A stretch of 64,000 bases of DNA from an uncultured SAR86 cluster bacterium (GTDB taxonomy: Bacteria > Pseudomonadota > Gammaproteobacteria > Magnimaribacterales > D2472): contig CACKEY010000001.1 in the NCBI GenBank assembly GCA_902599315.1, forward strand, positions 583,295 to 647,294, written 5' to 3'. Of this stretch, positions 1-10,836 are shown in pieces. The notes under the pieces were generated by a model. The model was given only the letters and a program-made list of their open reading frames with translations, did no database searches and had not been told where the DNA came from. Numbering within the stretch: position 1 is the stretch's first letter; every line of letters begins with the position of its first letter. The position numbers were made by a program, and so were the translations under genes.

Positions 1-551
1 TTTGCGATGAGTCTAAATTAGAAGAATTAGATGCGATGTTTCTTGAATTGATTGAAGAGGGCAATTCTGTGGGTGCAAAACTAGGCGTTAGAGTCTCAAA
101 TTGTCCAATAGGATTAGGCGAGCCAGTCTTTGACAAGATTGATGCAGACATAGCTAAGGCAATTATGAGCATTAATGCTGTGAAATCTGTGAGCATAGGA
201 CATGTCGACAATATTCTTGATCTAAAAGGCTCTGAGGCTAGAGACGAGATAACGAAAGAAGGTTTTAAATCAAATAATGCCGGAGGTATCTTGGGTGGAA
301 TTACAAATGGTGATTTGATAGAGTTGGAGTTTATTGTCAAGCCAACTTCCAGCATCAAATCCACGGGTCAAACCATCAATACAGCTGGTGAAGAGGTAAA
401 GGTAGAGGTCACTGGTAGGCATGATCCTTGTGTTGGCATCAGAGCCGTGCCGATTGCAGAAGCAATGATTAATTTAGTTCTAATGGATCACTTGCTTAGA
501 AATCAGGCCCAATGTGGAAAAGTAGATCAATCTAGTCCGTTTGAGAATTAA
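1..551 (+). CDS. aroC: Chorismate synthase, C-terminal part (truncated by window start)
   Basis: Chorismate synthase makes chorismate from EPSP in the cytoplasm using reduced FMN. The reading frame is open from base 3, upstream of the ORF-track ATG at 36, so that ATG is internal and the gene starts outside the window. The visible ~180 residues carry the family's C-terminal landmarks: [13 protein letters not shown], the [11 protein letters not shown] stretch, the KPTSSI segment and [18 protein letters not shown] near the end. It ends just before leuC (ATG one base after the stop), so it appears to lead the amino-acid gene run. Start and N-terminus cannot be judged. Confidence 0.95.
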   Translation, partial: CDESKLEELDAMFLELIEEGNSVGAKLGVRVSNCPIGLGEPVFDKIDADIAKAIMSINAVKSVSIGHVDNILDLKGSEARDEITKEGFKSNNAGGILGGITNGDLIELEFIVKPTSSIKSTGQTINTAGEEVKVEVTGRHDPCVGIRAVPIAEAMINLVLMDHLLRNQAQCGKVDQSSPFEN

Positions 552-552
552 T

Positions 553-1953
553 ATGCCTGTTACTTTATATGACAAGCTCTGGGATGAGCATCTAGTTCAA
601 ACTGACGAAAATAATGAGTCACTTATTTATATTGATAGACATTACCTTCATGAGGTCACTTCACCTCAAGCTTTTGAAGGCCTAAGAAGGAAGCATTTAA
701 CTCCTTGGCGACTTGACGCAAATGTTGCAACGCCAGATCATAATGTACCTACTGATAGAGGAAATAAATTTGAAGCTGAGTCAATAAAAGATGAAGTTTC
801 AAAGATTCAGGTAGTTGAGCTTGATAAAAACTGTAATAATTTTGGAATTCGTCAATTCGACATCACATCTTCTAAACAGGGAATTGTTCATGTAATGGGC
901 CCTGAGCTTGGTTACACCTTGCCTGGCATGACTATCGTATGCGGAGACTCTCATACTTCAACACATGGTGCATTTGGATGCTTGGCAATGGGCATTGGTA
1001 CATCAGAAGTTGAGCATGTACTTGCAACTCAATGTTTAAAAATTACTAAACTAAAAAATATGCAAGTTAATTTTCATGGTCAACCACGAACTGGAGTTAC
1101 TTCAAAAGATATTATTTTGCATTTAATAAAATTAATTGGAACTGCTGGAGGTACTGGGCATGCAATAGAGTTTTCAGGTTCATACACATCATTAGCATCA
1201 ATGGAATCAAGAATGACAATCTGCAATATGGCAATTGAGGCTGGAGCAAAGGTCGGTCTTGTTGCAGTTGACTCAACAACTCTTGATTATGTTAAGCAGC
1301 ATTCCAATTTATCAGATTCAATGTTTGATGAAGCGAGCCAATATTGGAAGACACTAAATTCTGATCGAGATGCAAATTTTGACAAGGTAATAAACATTGA
1401 TGTATCCGAGATTAAGCCACAGGTTACTTGGGGCACTTCACCTGAAATGACAATAGATTTTGATGCTAAGGTACCATCTCAAGAGGATATTGATGAAGTA
1501 AATCTTGAGAATTTGTTACTCGCAAAAGCTTATATGGGCCTTGAAAAATCTCATACTTTACAAGATTTAAATTTTGACAAGATTTTTATTGGTTCTTGCA
1601 CTAATTCAAGAATAGAAGATCTCCGTGCTGCTGCCAATGCAGTTAAAGGAAAGAGAATTTCTAAAAGTATAATTGAAGCGATTGTAGTTCCAGGCTCTGG
1701 TATGGTCAAAGCTCAAGCAGAGGAAGAAGGATTAGATAAGATTTTTATAGATGCAGGTTTTTTGTGGAGAGATCCAGGCTGTTCTATGTGTTTAGGTATG
1801 AATCCTGATCAGCTAAAGCCATATGAACGTTGTGCTTCTACTTCTAATAGGAATTTTGAAGGAAGACAAGGCAACCTTGGAAGAACTCATTTGATGAGTC
1901 CATTGATGGCTGCATTAACAGCAATAAACGGCAAAATAACTGATCCATCATGA
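553..1953 (+). CDS. leuC: 3-isopropylmalate dehydratase, large subunit
   Basis: The aconitase-family large subunit isomerises 2- to 3-isopropylmalate in leucine synthesis and works as a heterodimer with LeuD. The protein is 466 aa, normal for the family. [4Fe-4S] ligands are visible at about Cys349 (GSCTNSR) and Cys410/Cys413 (DPGCSMC), followed by [11 protein letters not shown] start it at ATG 553 ([10 protein letters not shown]) rather than the track's TTG at 541, because homologues begin there and the longer form overlaps aroC. The end overlaps leuD by 4 nt (ATGA), which suggests translational coupling of the two subunits. Confidence 0.96.
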   Translation: MPVTLYDKLWDEHLVQTDENNESLIYIDRHYLHEVTSPQAFEGLRRKHLTPWRLDANVATPDHNVPTDRGNKFEAESIKDEVSKIQVVELDKNCNNFGIRQFDITSSKQGIVHVMGPELGYTLPGMTIVCGDSHTSTHGAFGCLAMGIGTSEVEHVLATQCLKITKLKNMQVNFHGQPRTGVTSKDIILHLIKLIGTAGGTGHAIEFSGSYTSLASMESRMTICNMAIEAGAKVGLVAVDSTTLDYVKQHSNLSDSMFDEASQYWKTLNSDRDANFDKVINIDVSEIKPQVTWGTSPEMTIDFDAKVPSQEDIDEVNLENLLLAKAYMGLEKSHTLQDLNFDKIFIGSCTNSRIEDLRAAANAVKGKRISKSIIEAIVVPGSGMVKAQAEEEGLDKIFIDAGFLWRDPGCSMCLGMNPDQLKPYERCASTSNRNFEGRQGNLGRTHLMSPLMAALTAINGKITDPS

Positions 1954-2591
1954 TTAATCCAATAATCTCAGGCATAGTTGCAACCTTTGATAGGGACAAC
2001 ATTGATACAGATCAAATTATCCCTACTGAATACCTTAAGTCTATTAAAAAATTTGGTTTTGGAGACTTCCTTTTTGATGGTTGGAGATATTTAGATGAGG
2101 GACGGCTTGACATGACCTCAGAGGATCGTTCAAAAAATTATGATTTTATCCTAAATAAAGAGCCCTATACTAAGTCTCAAATTCTATTAACACGTGATAA
2201 CTTTGGTTGCGGTTCAAGCAGAGAACATGCAGTCTGGGCTTTAAGAGATTTTGGTTTTAAAGCGGTAATCGCCAGTTCATTTGGAGATATTTTTTATAAC
2301 AATTGTTTTAAGAACTCAGTTCTACCAATTAAGCTGACTATTGAAGAGATTAATCATCTATTTGAAATTACTGCAAATTCTCCAATTAGCTTTGAGATTG
2401 ATTTAGCAAAAAAAGCTATTAAATATGATCAAGTCTCCAGCTACTCATTCGATGTAAAGGAAAGCCTGCTTGAGCGAATTATTCATAATCTAGATGATGT
2501 AGATATTACCCTAAAACATAAAGAACAGATTGAAGCTTATGAACTTTCAAGAAGACAGCAAAGACCGTGGCTCTTTGATTACAGTAATTAA
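1950..2591 (+). CDS. leuD: 3-isopropylmalate dehydratase, small subunit
   Basis: This is the swivel-domain partner of LeuC and completes the isopropylmalate isomerase active site. The protein is 213 aa, the usual length for the proteobacterial type. The N-terminus has the [17 protein letters not shown] signature, and [13 protein letters not shown] near residue 90 is the substrate-binding loop of the aconitase swivel domain. It overlaps leuC by 4 nt and is followed 8 nt later by leuB, so leuCDB is one transcription unit. Nothing looks unusual. Confidence 0.96.
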   Translation: MINPIISGIVATFDRDNIDTDQIIPTEYLKSIKKFGFGDFLFDGWRYLDEGRLDMTSEDRSKNYDFILNKEPYTKSQILLTRDNFGCGSSREHAVWALRDFGFKAVIASSFGDIFYNNCFKNSVLPIKLTIEEINHLFEITANSPISFEIDLAKKAIKYDQVSSYSFDVKESLLERIIHNLDDVDITLKHKEQIEAYELSRRQQRPWLFDYSN

Positions 2592-2599
2592 CTCTAAAA

Positions 2600-3682
2600 A
2601 TGACAAAAAATATATTAATTCTTCCAGGAGACGGCATTGGGCAAGAAGTTACCTCTGCAATGAGAGAAGTGCTTTCTTATCTTATTGATGAACAAGGCTT
2701 AGATTTAAATATATCTGAAAGAGATGTAGGTGGCTCATCTTATGATCAGTTTGGGGTCCCTTTAACAGAAGAAACATTAGAAATTGCAAAAAAATCCGAT
2801 GCAATTTTATTTGGAGCCGTAGGAGGACCACAATGGGACGACCTAGACTGGGATCATCGACCAGAACAAGCTTTATTAGCGCTTAGAAAATCTCTTGGGT
2901 TATTTGCTAACTTAAGACCTGCTTTTCTGTTTAACGAGCTTGCATCTGCCTCTCCTTTAAAAAATAACATTATTGAAAATTTAGATATTCTTATAGTCAG
3001 AGAGCTTACTGGAGGTATTTATTTTGGTGAGCCTCGTGGAATTGTTGAAAATGAATCTCCTAAATATAGCTTTAATACGATGATATATAACGAAGATGAA
3101 ATAAGAAGAATAGCTAAGGTGGCTTTTGAAGCCGCTATGAACAGAAATAAAAAGCTATGCTCAGTTGAAAAGGCTAACGTTTTAGAGGTTTCAAAATTTT
3201 GGAGAAGTATCGTAACTGAAATGAGTTCAGAATACCCAGAGGTCGAACTATCTCATCAGCTTGCCGATAATACTGCTATGCAACTAGTTCTTAATCCCAA
3301 TCAATATGATGTAATTGTTTCAAGCAATCTTTTTGGAGACATACTCTCAGATATTGCCGCAACTTTGAGTGGCTCTATCGGAATGCTTCCCTCAGCATCT
3401 TTAAATAGTTCTTCTCAAGGGATGTATGAACCTTGTCATGGAAGTGCTCCAGATATAGCAGGTCAAGGCATTGCAAATCCAATTGCTATGATAGCTTCTC
3501 TGGCAATGGCCTTTGAATATTCTCTTGATAGAATTGATCTTGCAAGGAGAATTGAAGCAGCAATTAAAACATTTATCAGCAAAGGGTTTAGAACAAAAGA
3601 TATTGCTTCTTCAGAAGAATTCATAAAAACTCAGGAAGTTGCCCCGATAATTATCAGTATTCTAAAGGATGGGCATGAATAG
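2600..3682 (+). CDS. leuB: 3-isopropylmalate dehydrogenase
   Basis: This enzyme oxidatively decarboxylates 3-isopropylmalate with NAD+ in leucine synthesis. The protein is 360 aa, standard length. It opens with [11 protein letters not shown], has the arginine-rich substrate region ([13 protein letters not shown]), the [12 protein letters not shown] metal-binding segment with conserved aspartates, and [18 protein letters not shown] near the C-terminus that shapes the NAD site. It lies 8 nt after leuD and overlaps the next gene by 14 nt. The order leuC-leuD-leuB-asd is typical of gammaproteobacteria such as Pseudomonas. Confidence 0.96.
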   Translation: MTKNILILPGDGIGQEVTSAMREVLSYLIDEQGLDLNISERDVGGSSYDQFGVPLTEETLEIAKKSDAILFGAVGGPQWDDLDWDHRPEQALLALRKSLGLFANLRPAFLFNELASASPLKNNIIENLDILIVRELTGGIYFGEPRGIVENESPKYSFNTMIYNEDEIRRIAKVAFEAAMNRNKKLCSVEKANVLEVSKFWRSIVTEMSSEYPEVELSHQLADNTAMQLVLNPNQYDVIVSSNLFGDILSDIAATLSGSIGMLPSASLNSSSQGMYEPCHGSAPDIAGQGIANPIAMIASLAMAFEYSLDRIDLARRIEAAIKTFISKGFRTKDIASSEEFIKTQEVAPIIISILKDGHE

Positions 3683-4697
3683 GGGCGTATCTCTAGCTTT
3701 GGTTGGCGCATCCGGTGTTGTTGGATCAAAAATTATAAAGCTATTGGAAAAAAGAACTTTTCCCATAACGCAATTTATACCTCTTGGAGATTCAACAGTT
3801 GGATCATTAATTCAATTGAATAATAAGCAATACAAAGTTGAGTCTTTGAAAAACTTTCATCCAGAAAAAAAACAATTGATAATTTTTTCTGCTGGATCAA
3901 GTATTGCAGAAAAATATGCAAGAGAGTTTGTTGATGCAGGTAGTTTTGTCATCGACTTATCCTCTAATTTTAGATATGAAGATGATGTTCCATTAATTAT
4001 TCCTGAAATCAATGGCGACATTCTTAAGGGCCTATCAAAACCATCTCTAATTGCGAATCCAAATTGTTCCACTGCTCAGTTACTTATGGCCTTAAAACCA
4101 ATTCATGATAAAGCACAAATCAAGTTTTTAAATATAGCAACTTACCAGGCAGTCTCCGGAACTGGAAAGGCTGCATTAGAAGAGTTACATAATCAAACTT
4201 ATTTTAAAGATTCAGAGAATCAATCACAGATTTATCCTAAGCAAATAGCTTTTAATGTAATTCCTCAGTGTGATGTTTTTTTAGACAATAATTTTACTAA
4301 AGAAGAAATGAAGTTAACTTGGGAAACTCATAAAATTCTTGATCCAAATATTCAAATTCAGGCAACCTGCGTTCGCGTGCCAGTGCTTAATGGACATTCT
4401 GAGGCAGTATTCTTTAGGGTATCTAAAGAAATATCTCGTGAAGAGATAATTAAAATTTTAGAAAAAACACCTGGTTTAAAAGTTCTTGATGATCCTAAGA
4501 AGGGCGAGTATCCAACTCCTGTTGAAAATGCAATTGATACGGAGGATGTGTATGTTGGAAGAATCCGATCACAAAATATTGATGACGATTGCTGGATTTC
4601 AATGTGGATAGTTGCCGATAATGTGTATGGGAAAGGAGCAGCCTTAAACGCTGTCCAGATATGCGAGGAACTTCTTAACAGAGGGCCATTAAAATGA
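3669..4697 (+). CDS. asd: Aspartate-semialdehyde dehydrogenase
   Basis: Reduces aspartyl phosphate to aspartate semialdehyde, the branch point to lysine, threonine, methionine and diaminopimelate. The 342-residue protein has an N-terminal Rossmann motif ([12 protein letters not shown]), the catalytic Cys at about residue 133 in [18 protein letters not shown], and the His of [12 protein letters not shown]. Retention of the Cys separates it from the Usg paralogues that sit here in some gammaproteobacteria and lack it. Start is ATG 3669 or the second Met at 3675; both overlap leuB. The 4-nt overlap with the next gene suggests coupling. The upstream enzyme LysC is also in this window. Confidence 0.93.
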   Translation: MGMNRGVSLALVGASGVVGSKIIKLLEKRTFPITQFIPLGDSTVGSLIQLNNKQYKVESLKNFHPEKKQLIIFSAGSSIAEKYAREFVDAGSFVIDLSSNFRYEDDVPLIIPEINGDILKGLSKPSLIANPNCSTAQLLMALKPIHDKAQIKFLNIATYQAVSGTGKAALEELHNQTYFKDSENQSQIYPKQIAFNVIPQCDVFLDNNFTKEEMKLTWETHKILDPNIQIQATCVRVPVLNGHSEAVFFRVSKEISREEIIKILEKTPGLKVLDDPKKGEYPTPVENAIDTEDVYVGRIRSQNIDDDCWISMWIVADNVYGKGAALNAVQICEELLNRGPLK

Positions 4698-6112
4698 AAA
4701 AGTTTTTTCTTTTAATTATCCTTTTAAGTTCTGAGCTTTTTTCAAGTACCATTATTGGAAATCCCGATGTAGAGGTTAATTCAGAGGGATTATATTTAAT
4801 TCAGATTAAACTCACTTCAACTATGGATATTACTGAGGATGATATCTTTATTACCAACTTTAAGTCAGATGAAGAATTATCTGATTTAAATTTTGAATTC
4901 AAAATTTTTGAAAATCTTCAGGATTACAAACGCCTTACTTTGGCCATTCCGAAGGATTACTCAGAAGATTATATTTCTTTCAGACTAGATATCAAAAAGG
5001 AATTAAAAAAAGATATCTTTATATTTCTTCCGCAAAATAATTTCGTCGGCAAAGAAAAAGCTCAAGTGTCTTTTAAACTTCCAGCAAAGAAAATCTCTGA
5101 TGAACCTCAAAAATATGATTTAACAAATATATTCTCTGACGAGGCTAAAGATAATGAGGATCCTGAGCCTATTGAGCCAAATGTTTTCTCTCTTGCAAAG
5201 CCAATCGATAATAACAATGGAAATCTTAAAGATATTAAAAGTACACCAATTAGCGAAATCAATGATAATAAGAAAAATCTTCAAGATTTTGAAACTATAT
5301 CAAGCACCGAAGTTGAGACGATATGGAGCATTTCGAAGTCTGTAAGTCAAAAGTATGATGCTTCGATTTATCAAATTATGTGGGGATTTTATCTTGAGAA
5401 TCCAAATGCATTTATCGATGATAATATTCATTTGGTAAGAGCAGATGTTGATCTTGCCTTACCCTCACAAGAACTAGTTTCATCAACATCCGAGATTAGT
5501 ATCAAAGAATCTGTTGTTTTCATGGAAACAAGAAAAAATCAGCTTCAAAGGTACTCAATGAAACCAATTTTAAAGTTAACAGCACCAGAAGAAATCTTCA
5601 CAGATTCATCAATCAAAGATAATTCTAATAAAAGCTCAGACTCTAAATTGCAAACTGACTCAATTTTAGAAATTGATAACTCTCAATTAAATTCTTCCGA
5701 AATAGTGTCAAAGAATACCTCAATCATTGAATTAAAGTCCCAAACTGACTTAAGCCTGAAATCAGATGCCTCAAAAAATTCTCAAGTATTTGCATTGAAA
5801 GATTTATTTTGGGTCGGTCTTTTATCATTGCTTTTAGGTTTTGCAATAGCTTATATACTTATTCGGTCAAGTAAAAAGCCTTCATTCACAAAAGCAGTTC
5901 TAGAAGAGGATTTACAGGATGAAGACGATACATTTCAAACAAATTTAAGTATAAGCAATGATATTGAAACTCAGGAATTAGACCTAGTGAGAACATATAT
6001 TGCAATGGATGACTGGGAAAGCGCAGAAAAGATTCTAATAAAACTTATATCTAGCTCAAAAAATAATCTTATTGTTTCTGAAGCTCAATTACTTTTAAAA
6101 GAAAAAAAATAA
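4694..6112 (+). CDS. fimV: Short FimV-like peptidoglycan-associated membrane protein
   Basis: FimV is a polar hub protein that organises type IV pili and cell-pole functions in Pseudomonas and relatives. This 472-residue version has a signal peptide ([17 protein letters not shown]), a FimV N-terminal/LysM-like segment near residues 215-260 (IYQIMWGFYLENPNAFI), a long Ser/Asn-rich linker, one membrane helix at about 371-391, and the FimV C-terminal motif (LDLVRTYIAMDDWESAEKIL). It is about half the length of Pseudomonas FimV and lacks the long acidic repeat region. Position between asd and truA is the classical fimV locus. No pilus genes are in the window. Confidence 0.82.
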   Translation: MKKFFLLIILLSSELFSSTIIGNPDVEVNSEGLYLIQIKLTSTMDITEDDIFITNFKSDEELSDLNFEFKIFENLQDYKRLTLAIPKDYSEDYISFRLDIKKELKKDIFIFLPQNNFVGKEKAQVSFKLPAKKISDEPQKYDLTNIFSDEAKDNEDPEPIEPNVFSLAKPIDNNNGNLKDIKSTPISEINDNKKNLQDFETISSTEVETIWSISKSVSQKYDASIYQIMWGFYLENPNAFIDDNIHLVRADVDLALPSQELVSSTSEISIKESVVFMETRKNQLQRYSMKPILKLTAPEEIFTDSSIKDNSNKSSDSKLQTDSILEIDNSQLNSSEIVSKNTSIIELKSQTDLSLKSDASKNSQVFALKDLFWVGLLSLLLGFAIAYILIRSSKKPSFTKAVLEEDLQDEDDTFQTNLSISNDIETQELDLVRTYIAMDDWESAEKILIKLISSSKNNLIVSEAQLLLKEKK

Positions 6113-6115
6113 ATT

Positions 6116-6910
6116 GTGAGATTTGTAGGTATTTGTCAATACGATGGTTCAAATTATTCAGGATTTCAATCTCAAAAAAATGCCTCCTCCATCCAAGATT
6201 ATCTTGAGTTTGCTATAGGATCAATTGGGACTCTCGAGGGTCGCATTAATTATGCTGGCAGAACTGACGCAGGAGTTCATGCAACAGGCCAAATTTTTGA
6301 TTTCTTGACAAATAATGATAGAGATACAAACCAATGGCTTAAAGGTTTAAATTCTCTGTTACCAAATGATATTTCTGTATCATCCATCCAAAAGGTCTCT
6401 GAGAAATTTCATTCAAGGTTTGATGCAATTAATCGAACTTATTCTTATGTTATATACGTCGGGAAGGCTGAACCAATTTTTTTTAGAGATTATGTTTATT
6501 GGGAAAAAAATAAGATTGATTTGGATATTATGAGAGATGAGGCTTCTCATTTAATTGGAACTCATAACTTTAACTCATTTAGGGGTTCAAAATGTACTTC
6601 AAAAAATCCAGTTAGAACAATTAAAAGTATTGATATTACAAAAAAAGAAAATTTTATAATTATTACACTATGTGCGAATGCTTATTTGTATAATATGGTG
6701 AGGATTATTGTTGGCACATTATTGGAAATATCTAAAGGTTCTTCAAAAAATATAAATGCTATCTTAAATTCACAAGATCGAAAAAATGCAGGGAATACTG
6801 CAAAAGCTAGAGGACTTTTTTTTACAGGTGCTGAGTATAAAAAGATTGATTTAGATATAAGTTCAAGAATATCTAATCCTTTAAGTTTTTTAATGAGCTC
6901 AAGGATATGA
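6116..6910 (+). CDS. truA: tRNA pseudouridine(38-40) synthase
   Basis: TruA converts uridines 38-40 of the anticodon stem-loop to pseudouridine. The protein is 264 aa, as expected. It starts at GTG 6116 (MRFVGICQYDGSNYSGFQ), and the catalytic Asp is at about residue 51 in AGRTDAGVHATGQ. The later NSFRGSKCTSKNPVRTI and YNMVRIIVGTLLEI motifs are also family hallmarks. It lies 3 nt after fimV and overlaps trpF by 4 nt; the fimV-truA-trpF order is conserved in gammaproteobacteria. Confidence 0.95.
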   Translation: MRFVGICQYDGSNYSGFQSQKNASSIQDYLEFAIGSIGTLEGRINYAGRTDAGVHATGQIFDFLTNNDRDTNQWLKGLNSLLPNDISVSSIQKVSEKFHSRFDAINRTYSYVIYVGKAEPIFFRDYVYWEKNKIDLDIMRDEASHLIGTHNFNSFRGSKCTSKNPVRTIKSIDITKKENFIIITLCANAYLYNMVRIIVGTLLEISKGSSKNINAILNSQDRKNAGNTAKARGLFFTGAEYKKIDLDISSRISNPLSFLMSSRI

Positions 6911-7506
6911 AACTAAAAATTTGTGGAATACGCGACATTGATATATTGAAATATACTTGTGATATGGGAGTTAACTTCGCTGGATTCATCATGCCTGATG
7001 ATAGCCCAAGAAAGATTTCTAATAATTTTATATCTTCTCTAGAAAACTTTAATTTTAAAGATACATTACCGGTTTTCGTTTTTGTTAATCCATCTAGGGC
7101 TGAAGTATTAGAAATTACAACAAAATTTAATAATGCTATTTTGCAATTTCATGGAGATGAGAGTGAAGATTTTTGTAAACAATTCAACCAACCGTTTTGG
7201 AAAACTATCAGAATTAAAAATTCTCAATCTCTTGAGTCAATAAATAATTTCGCATCCGCAGATGCTTTGCTTTTAGAAACTTATGTAGATGATTCTTATG
7301 GTGGAACTGGAAAAGTATTTGACTGGACTCTGTTAAGAAATATTCAGCTTTGTAAAAAATTTGTGCTAGCAGGTGGAATTAACTCCAAGAATATAAAAGA
7401 AGCAATCTCTTTAAATCCTTGGTGTATTGATGTTAACTCTGGGGTAGAATCATCACTCGCCTTTAAAGATAAATCTTTAATGGCTCAAATAATAAAAAAC
7501 TTTTAA
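6907..7506 (+). CDS. trpF: Phosphoribosylanthranilate isomerase
   Basis: Performs the Amadori rearrangement of phosphoribosylanthranilate in tryptophan synthesis as a stand-alone TIM barrel. The protein is 199 aa, typical of monofunctional TrpF. Seen: LKICGIRD with the catalytic Cys, [20 protein letters not shown], the catalytic Asp region [20 protein letters not shown], and [10 protein letters not shown] for phosphate binding. It overlaps truA by 4 nt and precedes trpB by one base, so truA-trpF-trpB-trpA-accD appear co-transcribed. Confidence 0.95.
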   Translation: MKLKICGIRDIDILKYTCDMGVNFAGFIMPDDSPRKISNNFISSLENFNFKDTLPVFVFVNPSRAEVLEITTKFNNAILQFHGDESEDFCKQFNQPFWKTIRIKNSQSLESINNFASADALLLETYVDDSYGGTGKVFDWTLLRNIQLCKKFVLAGGINSKNIKEAISLNPWCIDVNSGVESSLAFKDKSLMAQIIKNF

Positions 7507-7507
7507 A

Positions 7508-8713
7508 ATGAATAATTTATCTAATTTACCGAATTCCGATGGTTTCTTCGGGGAATATGGAGGAAAGTTTGTTCCTGAAACATTAATGCATGCACTTAAA
7601 GAGCTAGATGAGACATATTCAAAGTTAAAAAATAACCCAAAATTTATTGAAGAAATTGACCAAGATCTAGTTCAATTTGTTGGTAGACCATCTCCATTAT
7701 ATTTTGCAAAAAGATTAACTAATCATTACTCTGGACCTCAAATATGGTTAAAAAGAGAAGATCTAAATCACACCGGAGCTCATAAGATCAACAATACTGT
7801 TGGACAGATATTGCTTGCAAAAGCTATGGGCAAAAAAAGGATAATTGCTGAAACAGGGGCGGGACAGCACGGAGTCGCAACTGCAACTGTCGCAGCAAGG
7901 CTGGGTCTTGAGTGTCATATCTATATGGGAGCCAAAGATGTAGAGAGACAGTCACTTAATGTTTACAGAATTAAGTTATTGGGAGCAGAGGTTCATGCTG
8001 TTGACTCTGGTACCGCTACACTCAAGGATGCCTTGAATGAGGCCATGAGAGATTGGGTAACAAATATTGAGGATACTTATTACATCATTGGCAGTGTTAC
8101 AGGGCCGCATCCTTATCCAATGATAGTGAGAGATTTTAATGCCATTGTTGGAAGAGAACTCAGAAAACAATCCATCGAACAATTTTCTCAATATCCAGAT
8201 GCAATTATTGCTTGTGTTGGTGGTGGATCAAATGCAATGGGAATTTTCTATCCTTTTCTTGAGGAATCTAATGTTGAGCTGATAGGTGTTGAGGCTGCCG
8301 GCAGTGGTTTAATGAGCGGGAAGCATGCAGCTCCATTAAATGATGGAGAGCCAGGCATTCTGCATGGAGCTAAGAGTTATTTAATGCAAGATGAAAATGG
8401 CCAGGTAATAGACACTCACTCTGTTTCAGCCGGTTTAGATTATCCAGGAGTTGGCCCAGAGCACTCAAATTTAAAAGATTCTGGAAGAGCAAATTATATT
8501 GCTGTAGATGACAAAGAAGTAATAGATTCATTTCACTTAATAACAAAACTTGAAGGGATAATGCCCGCTTTAGAGACTGCTCATGCATTTGCTGCTCTAG
8601 ATCATATCGCAAAAAATTATACATCTAATCAACATATAGTAATTAATGTTTCTGGTAGAGGAGATAAAGACATTAATACAGTTGCTACAATGGATGGAAT
8701 ATCCCTTGACTAG
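7508..8713 (+). CDS. trpB: Tryptophan synthase, beta subunit
   Basis: PLP enzyme that condenses indole with serine; forms the alpha2-beta2 complex with TrpA. 401 aa, standard length. The PLP lysine is at about residue 93 in GAHKINNT. Other markers are [14 protein letters not shown], the phosphate-binding [10 protein letters not shown], and the C-terminal SGRGDKD. The start [24 protein letters not shown] is the usual TrpB N-terminus. Its end overlaps trpA by 20 nt, which favours stoichiometric expression of both subunits. Confidence 0.97.
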   Translation: MNNLSNLPNSDGFFGEYGGKFVPETLMHALKELDETYSKLKNNPKFIEEIDQDLVQFVGRPSPLYFAKRLTNHYSGPQIWLKREDLNHTGAHKINNTVGQILLAKAMGKKRIIAETGAGQHGVATATVAARLGLECHIYMGAKDVERQSLNVYRIKLLGAEVHAVDSGTATLKDALNEAMRDWVTNIEDTYYIIGSVTGPHPYPMIVRDFNAIVGRELRKQSIEQFSQYPDAIIACVGGGSNAMGIFYPFLEESNVELIGVEAAGSGLMSGKHAAPLNDGEPGILHGAKSYLMQDENGQVIDTHSVSAGLDYPGVGPEHSNLKDSGRANYIAVDDKEVIDSFHLITKLEGIMPALETAHAFAALDHIAKNYTSNQHIVINVSGRGDKDINTVATMDGISLD

Positions 8714-9494
8714 ATTAGATGAAAAAATTCTTTCTTTAAAAAATGCATCTAAAAAAGCACTCGTAGCATACTTAGTCGCTGGAGATCCTGATTTAGATTC
8801 AACCCTTGAACTTATGCATGGATTTGTTGATGCAGGAGTTGACATTCTTGAGGTTGGGGTTCCCTTTACTGATCCAATTGCTGAGGGCCCAATTATTCAA
8901 GCTGCCCACGATAGAGCTCTAAAAAATAATACATCGTTGACTAAAATTTTTAAGCTTGTAAAAAAATTTAGAGAAAAAAATGTTGATACACCAGTTATAT
9001 TAATGGGTTATATAAATACTTTTCTTGCGAATATAAAAGCTTTAGAGGAGTCTTATGTTTCTGGAAGTGATGCAGTTTTAATTGTTGATATTCCAGGCGA
9101 GAGTGATCTCAAAAATATTGGTATTAAAAATACAAATCTTGCGTCAATTTCCTTGATAGCACCAACTACTTCAAAGGATAGAATTTCTAAAATATGCGAT
9201 AACAGTTCAGGTTTTATATATTACGTTACTCTCAGGGGTGTAACTGGTTCATCTAATCTCAATATCAGCGAGGCAGAAAGTAATATAAACTTCATTAGAT
9301 CACAAACCTCGCTGCCAGTTTTTGCAGGATTTGGAATCAAAACACCTGACGATGCCAGTAGTTTAAGTAAACTATCAGACGGAGTTGTCATTGGATCAAG
9401 CCTAGTTGAGATGATAAATAATCACTCTAGAAAAAAAGAATTTAAAAAAATATATAATTATTTAAATGAGATTTCTAAAGCAATAAGTTTATGA
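8694..9494 (+). CDS. trpA: Tryptophan synthase, alpha subunit
   Basis: Cleaves indole-3-glycerol phosphate to indole, which is channelled to TrpB. I use ATG 8694 ([12 protein letters not shown], 266 aa, normal length); the track start at 8646 would add 16 non-homologous residues inside trpB. The barrel motifs [31 protein letters not shown] and VFAGFGIK are present. The catalytic Glu is at about residue 53. The second catalytic acid, Asp60 in E. coli, is Glu here (about residue 64, in PIAEGP); this is within the accepted family pattern. It overlaps accD by 4 nt. Confidence 0.95.
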   Translation: MEYPLTRLDEKILSLKNASKKALVAYLVAGDPDLDSTLELMHGFVDAGVDILEVGVPFTDPIAEGPIIQAAHDRALKNNTSLTKIFKLVKKFREKNVDTPVILMGYINTFLANIKALEESYVSGSDAVLIVDIPGESDLKNIGIKNTNLASISLIAPTTSKDRISKICDNSSGFIYYVTLRGVTGSSNLNISEAESNINFIRSQTSLPVFAGFGIKTPDDASSLSKLSDGVVIGSSLVEMINNHSRKKEFKKIYNYLNEISKAISL

Positions 9495-10351
9495 ATTGGC
9501 TTACAAGATTAATCCCATCCATTGGATTAAAGCGTGATTCAGGTTTATCAAAAAGCAAGATACCCGAGGGACTATGGAATAACTGCCCAGCCTGCGATGC
9601 TATCTTGTATGAACCTGAATTAAAAAAATCACTTTATGTATGCCCAAAGTGTGATCATCACCTTCGTATTGGAGCTCGGACAAGAATGTCTATTTTTTTT
9701 GATGGTGGGGGCTTTCATGAGCTTGCAACTAAAATTACTACAAAAGATATTTTAAAGTTTAAAGATACAAAGTCTTATGGACAACGTATCAAAGAAGCAG
9801 TAACAACCACTGGTGAAGAAGAGGCAATTATTATAGGTAAAGGCAAACTTGAGGGTGCAGAAATTGTAGTTGCCGCTTTTGAATTTCGTTACATGGGTGG
9901 CTCTATGGGCGGAGCAGTTGGAACAAAATTTGTACAAGGAGTTGACGAGGCTATTGTAAGCAAAGTCCCTTTTATATGTTTTTCCACAAGCGGTGGAGCT
10001 AGAATGCAAGAGTCAATGGTTTCACTTATGCAGATGGCCAAAACTTCAGCAGCATTGGAAAAACTCAAAGCAGCAAAATTACCATATATATCTGTGATGA
10101 TTGATCCAATATATGGAGGTGTTTCAGCTAGCATCGCTATGTTAGGAGACATTAATATAGCAGAACCTAATGCATTGGTTGGTTTTGCAGGCAGACGAGT
10201 AATTGAGCAAACTGTCAGAGTTGATCTGCCTGAGGACTTTCAAAAATCAGAATTTTTATTAGAGCATGGAGCGATTGACATGATAGTTCATAGACATGAC
10301 TTAAGATTGAAGGTTTCCAGCATTTTATCCAAGCTGTATCCTCAAAAATGA
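9491..10351 (+). CDS. accD: Acetyl-CoA carboxylase, carboxyltransferase beta subunit
   Basis: Beta half of the carboxyltransferase that makes malonyl-CoA for fatty acid synthesis; partner of AccA, which is not in the window. 286 aa, typical. The N-terminal zinc ribbon is visible as CPACDAIL...CPKCDHHL near residues 33-55, followed by the crotonase-like core with GGSMGGAVGTKF, STSGGARMQESM and GFAGRRVIEQTV. It overlaps trpA and the next gene by 4 nt each. In many gammaproteobacteria folC follows accD, but here a SPOR protein follows directly. Confidence 0.96.
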   Translation: MNWLTRLIPSIGLKRDSGLSKSKIPEGLWNNCPACDAILYEPELKKSLYVCPKCDHHLRIGARTRMSIFFDGGGFHELATKITTKDILKFKDTKSYGQRIKEAVTTTGEEEAIIIGKGKLEGAEIVVAAFEFRYMGGSMGGAVGTKFVQGVDEAIVSKVPFICFSTSGGARMQESMVSLMQMAKTSAALEKLKAAKLPYISVMIDPIYGGVSASIAMLGDINIAEPNALVGFAGRRVIEQTVRVDLPEDFQKSEFLLEHGAIDMIVHRHDLRLKVSSILSKLYPQK

Positions 10352-10836
10352 ATTTTAATCGCACGCTTGGAATTTTTATTTCGGTAACTATTTTGATTTG
10401 GATTCTTATTTTTGCTTTATCGCCTCAACCTAAATATCAACAGATTACTAGTATTAATATTCCTGAGCTCCCAAAGCCTTCAGTGGATCAAGATACTCTT
10501 CAAAGCATTGAATTCAAAGAGGTTAAAAATGATTTTTTTAAAATTGATATCAAAGATACAATCCCTTCTGCGAAGGAGCGTGTAGATAAAATTGATTTCA
10601 ATTTTTATGTATATAAAGTTGGTGCATTCGAAAATCAAACTATAATTTCCAAGCTAGTTAAATCCTATAATGATGAGGGATTTCCTGCTCTTACTGAGCA
10701 AAATCAATCAAATAAAGACCTTACTAATATTCTAGTGGGACCTTTCTCCAGTAAAAGTGATATTGAGGATAATATGGAGAAATTAAATAACATTGCTAAG
10801 ATTAATGCAGGAGAAGTAATCGCTTGGAATCCATAG
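10348..10836 (+). CDS. dedD: SPOR-domain membrane protein (DedD-like)
   Basis: Probable inner-membrane protein that binds denuded septal peptidoglycan during cell division. The 162 residues comprise one N-terminal membrane helix (about 7-26, LGIFISVTILIWILIFAL), a short periplasmic linker and a C-terminal SPOR domain (about 85-160, starting FYVYKVGAF and including NILVGPFSSKSDIEDN). Position between accD and cvpA is the standard dedD place in gammaproteobacteria. Sequence match to DedD beyond the SPOR core is weak, so the name rests on architecture and locus. It overlaps accD by 4 nt and cvpA by 13 nt. Confidence 0.8.
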   Translation: MNFNRTLGIFISVTILIWILIFALSPQPKYQQITSINIPELPKPSVDQDTLQSIEFKEVKNDFFKIDIKDTIPSAKERVDKIDFNFYVYKVGAFENQTIISKLVKSYNDEGFPALTEQNQSNKDLTNILVGPFSSKSDIEDNMEKLNNIAKINAGEVIAWNP

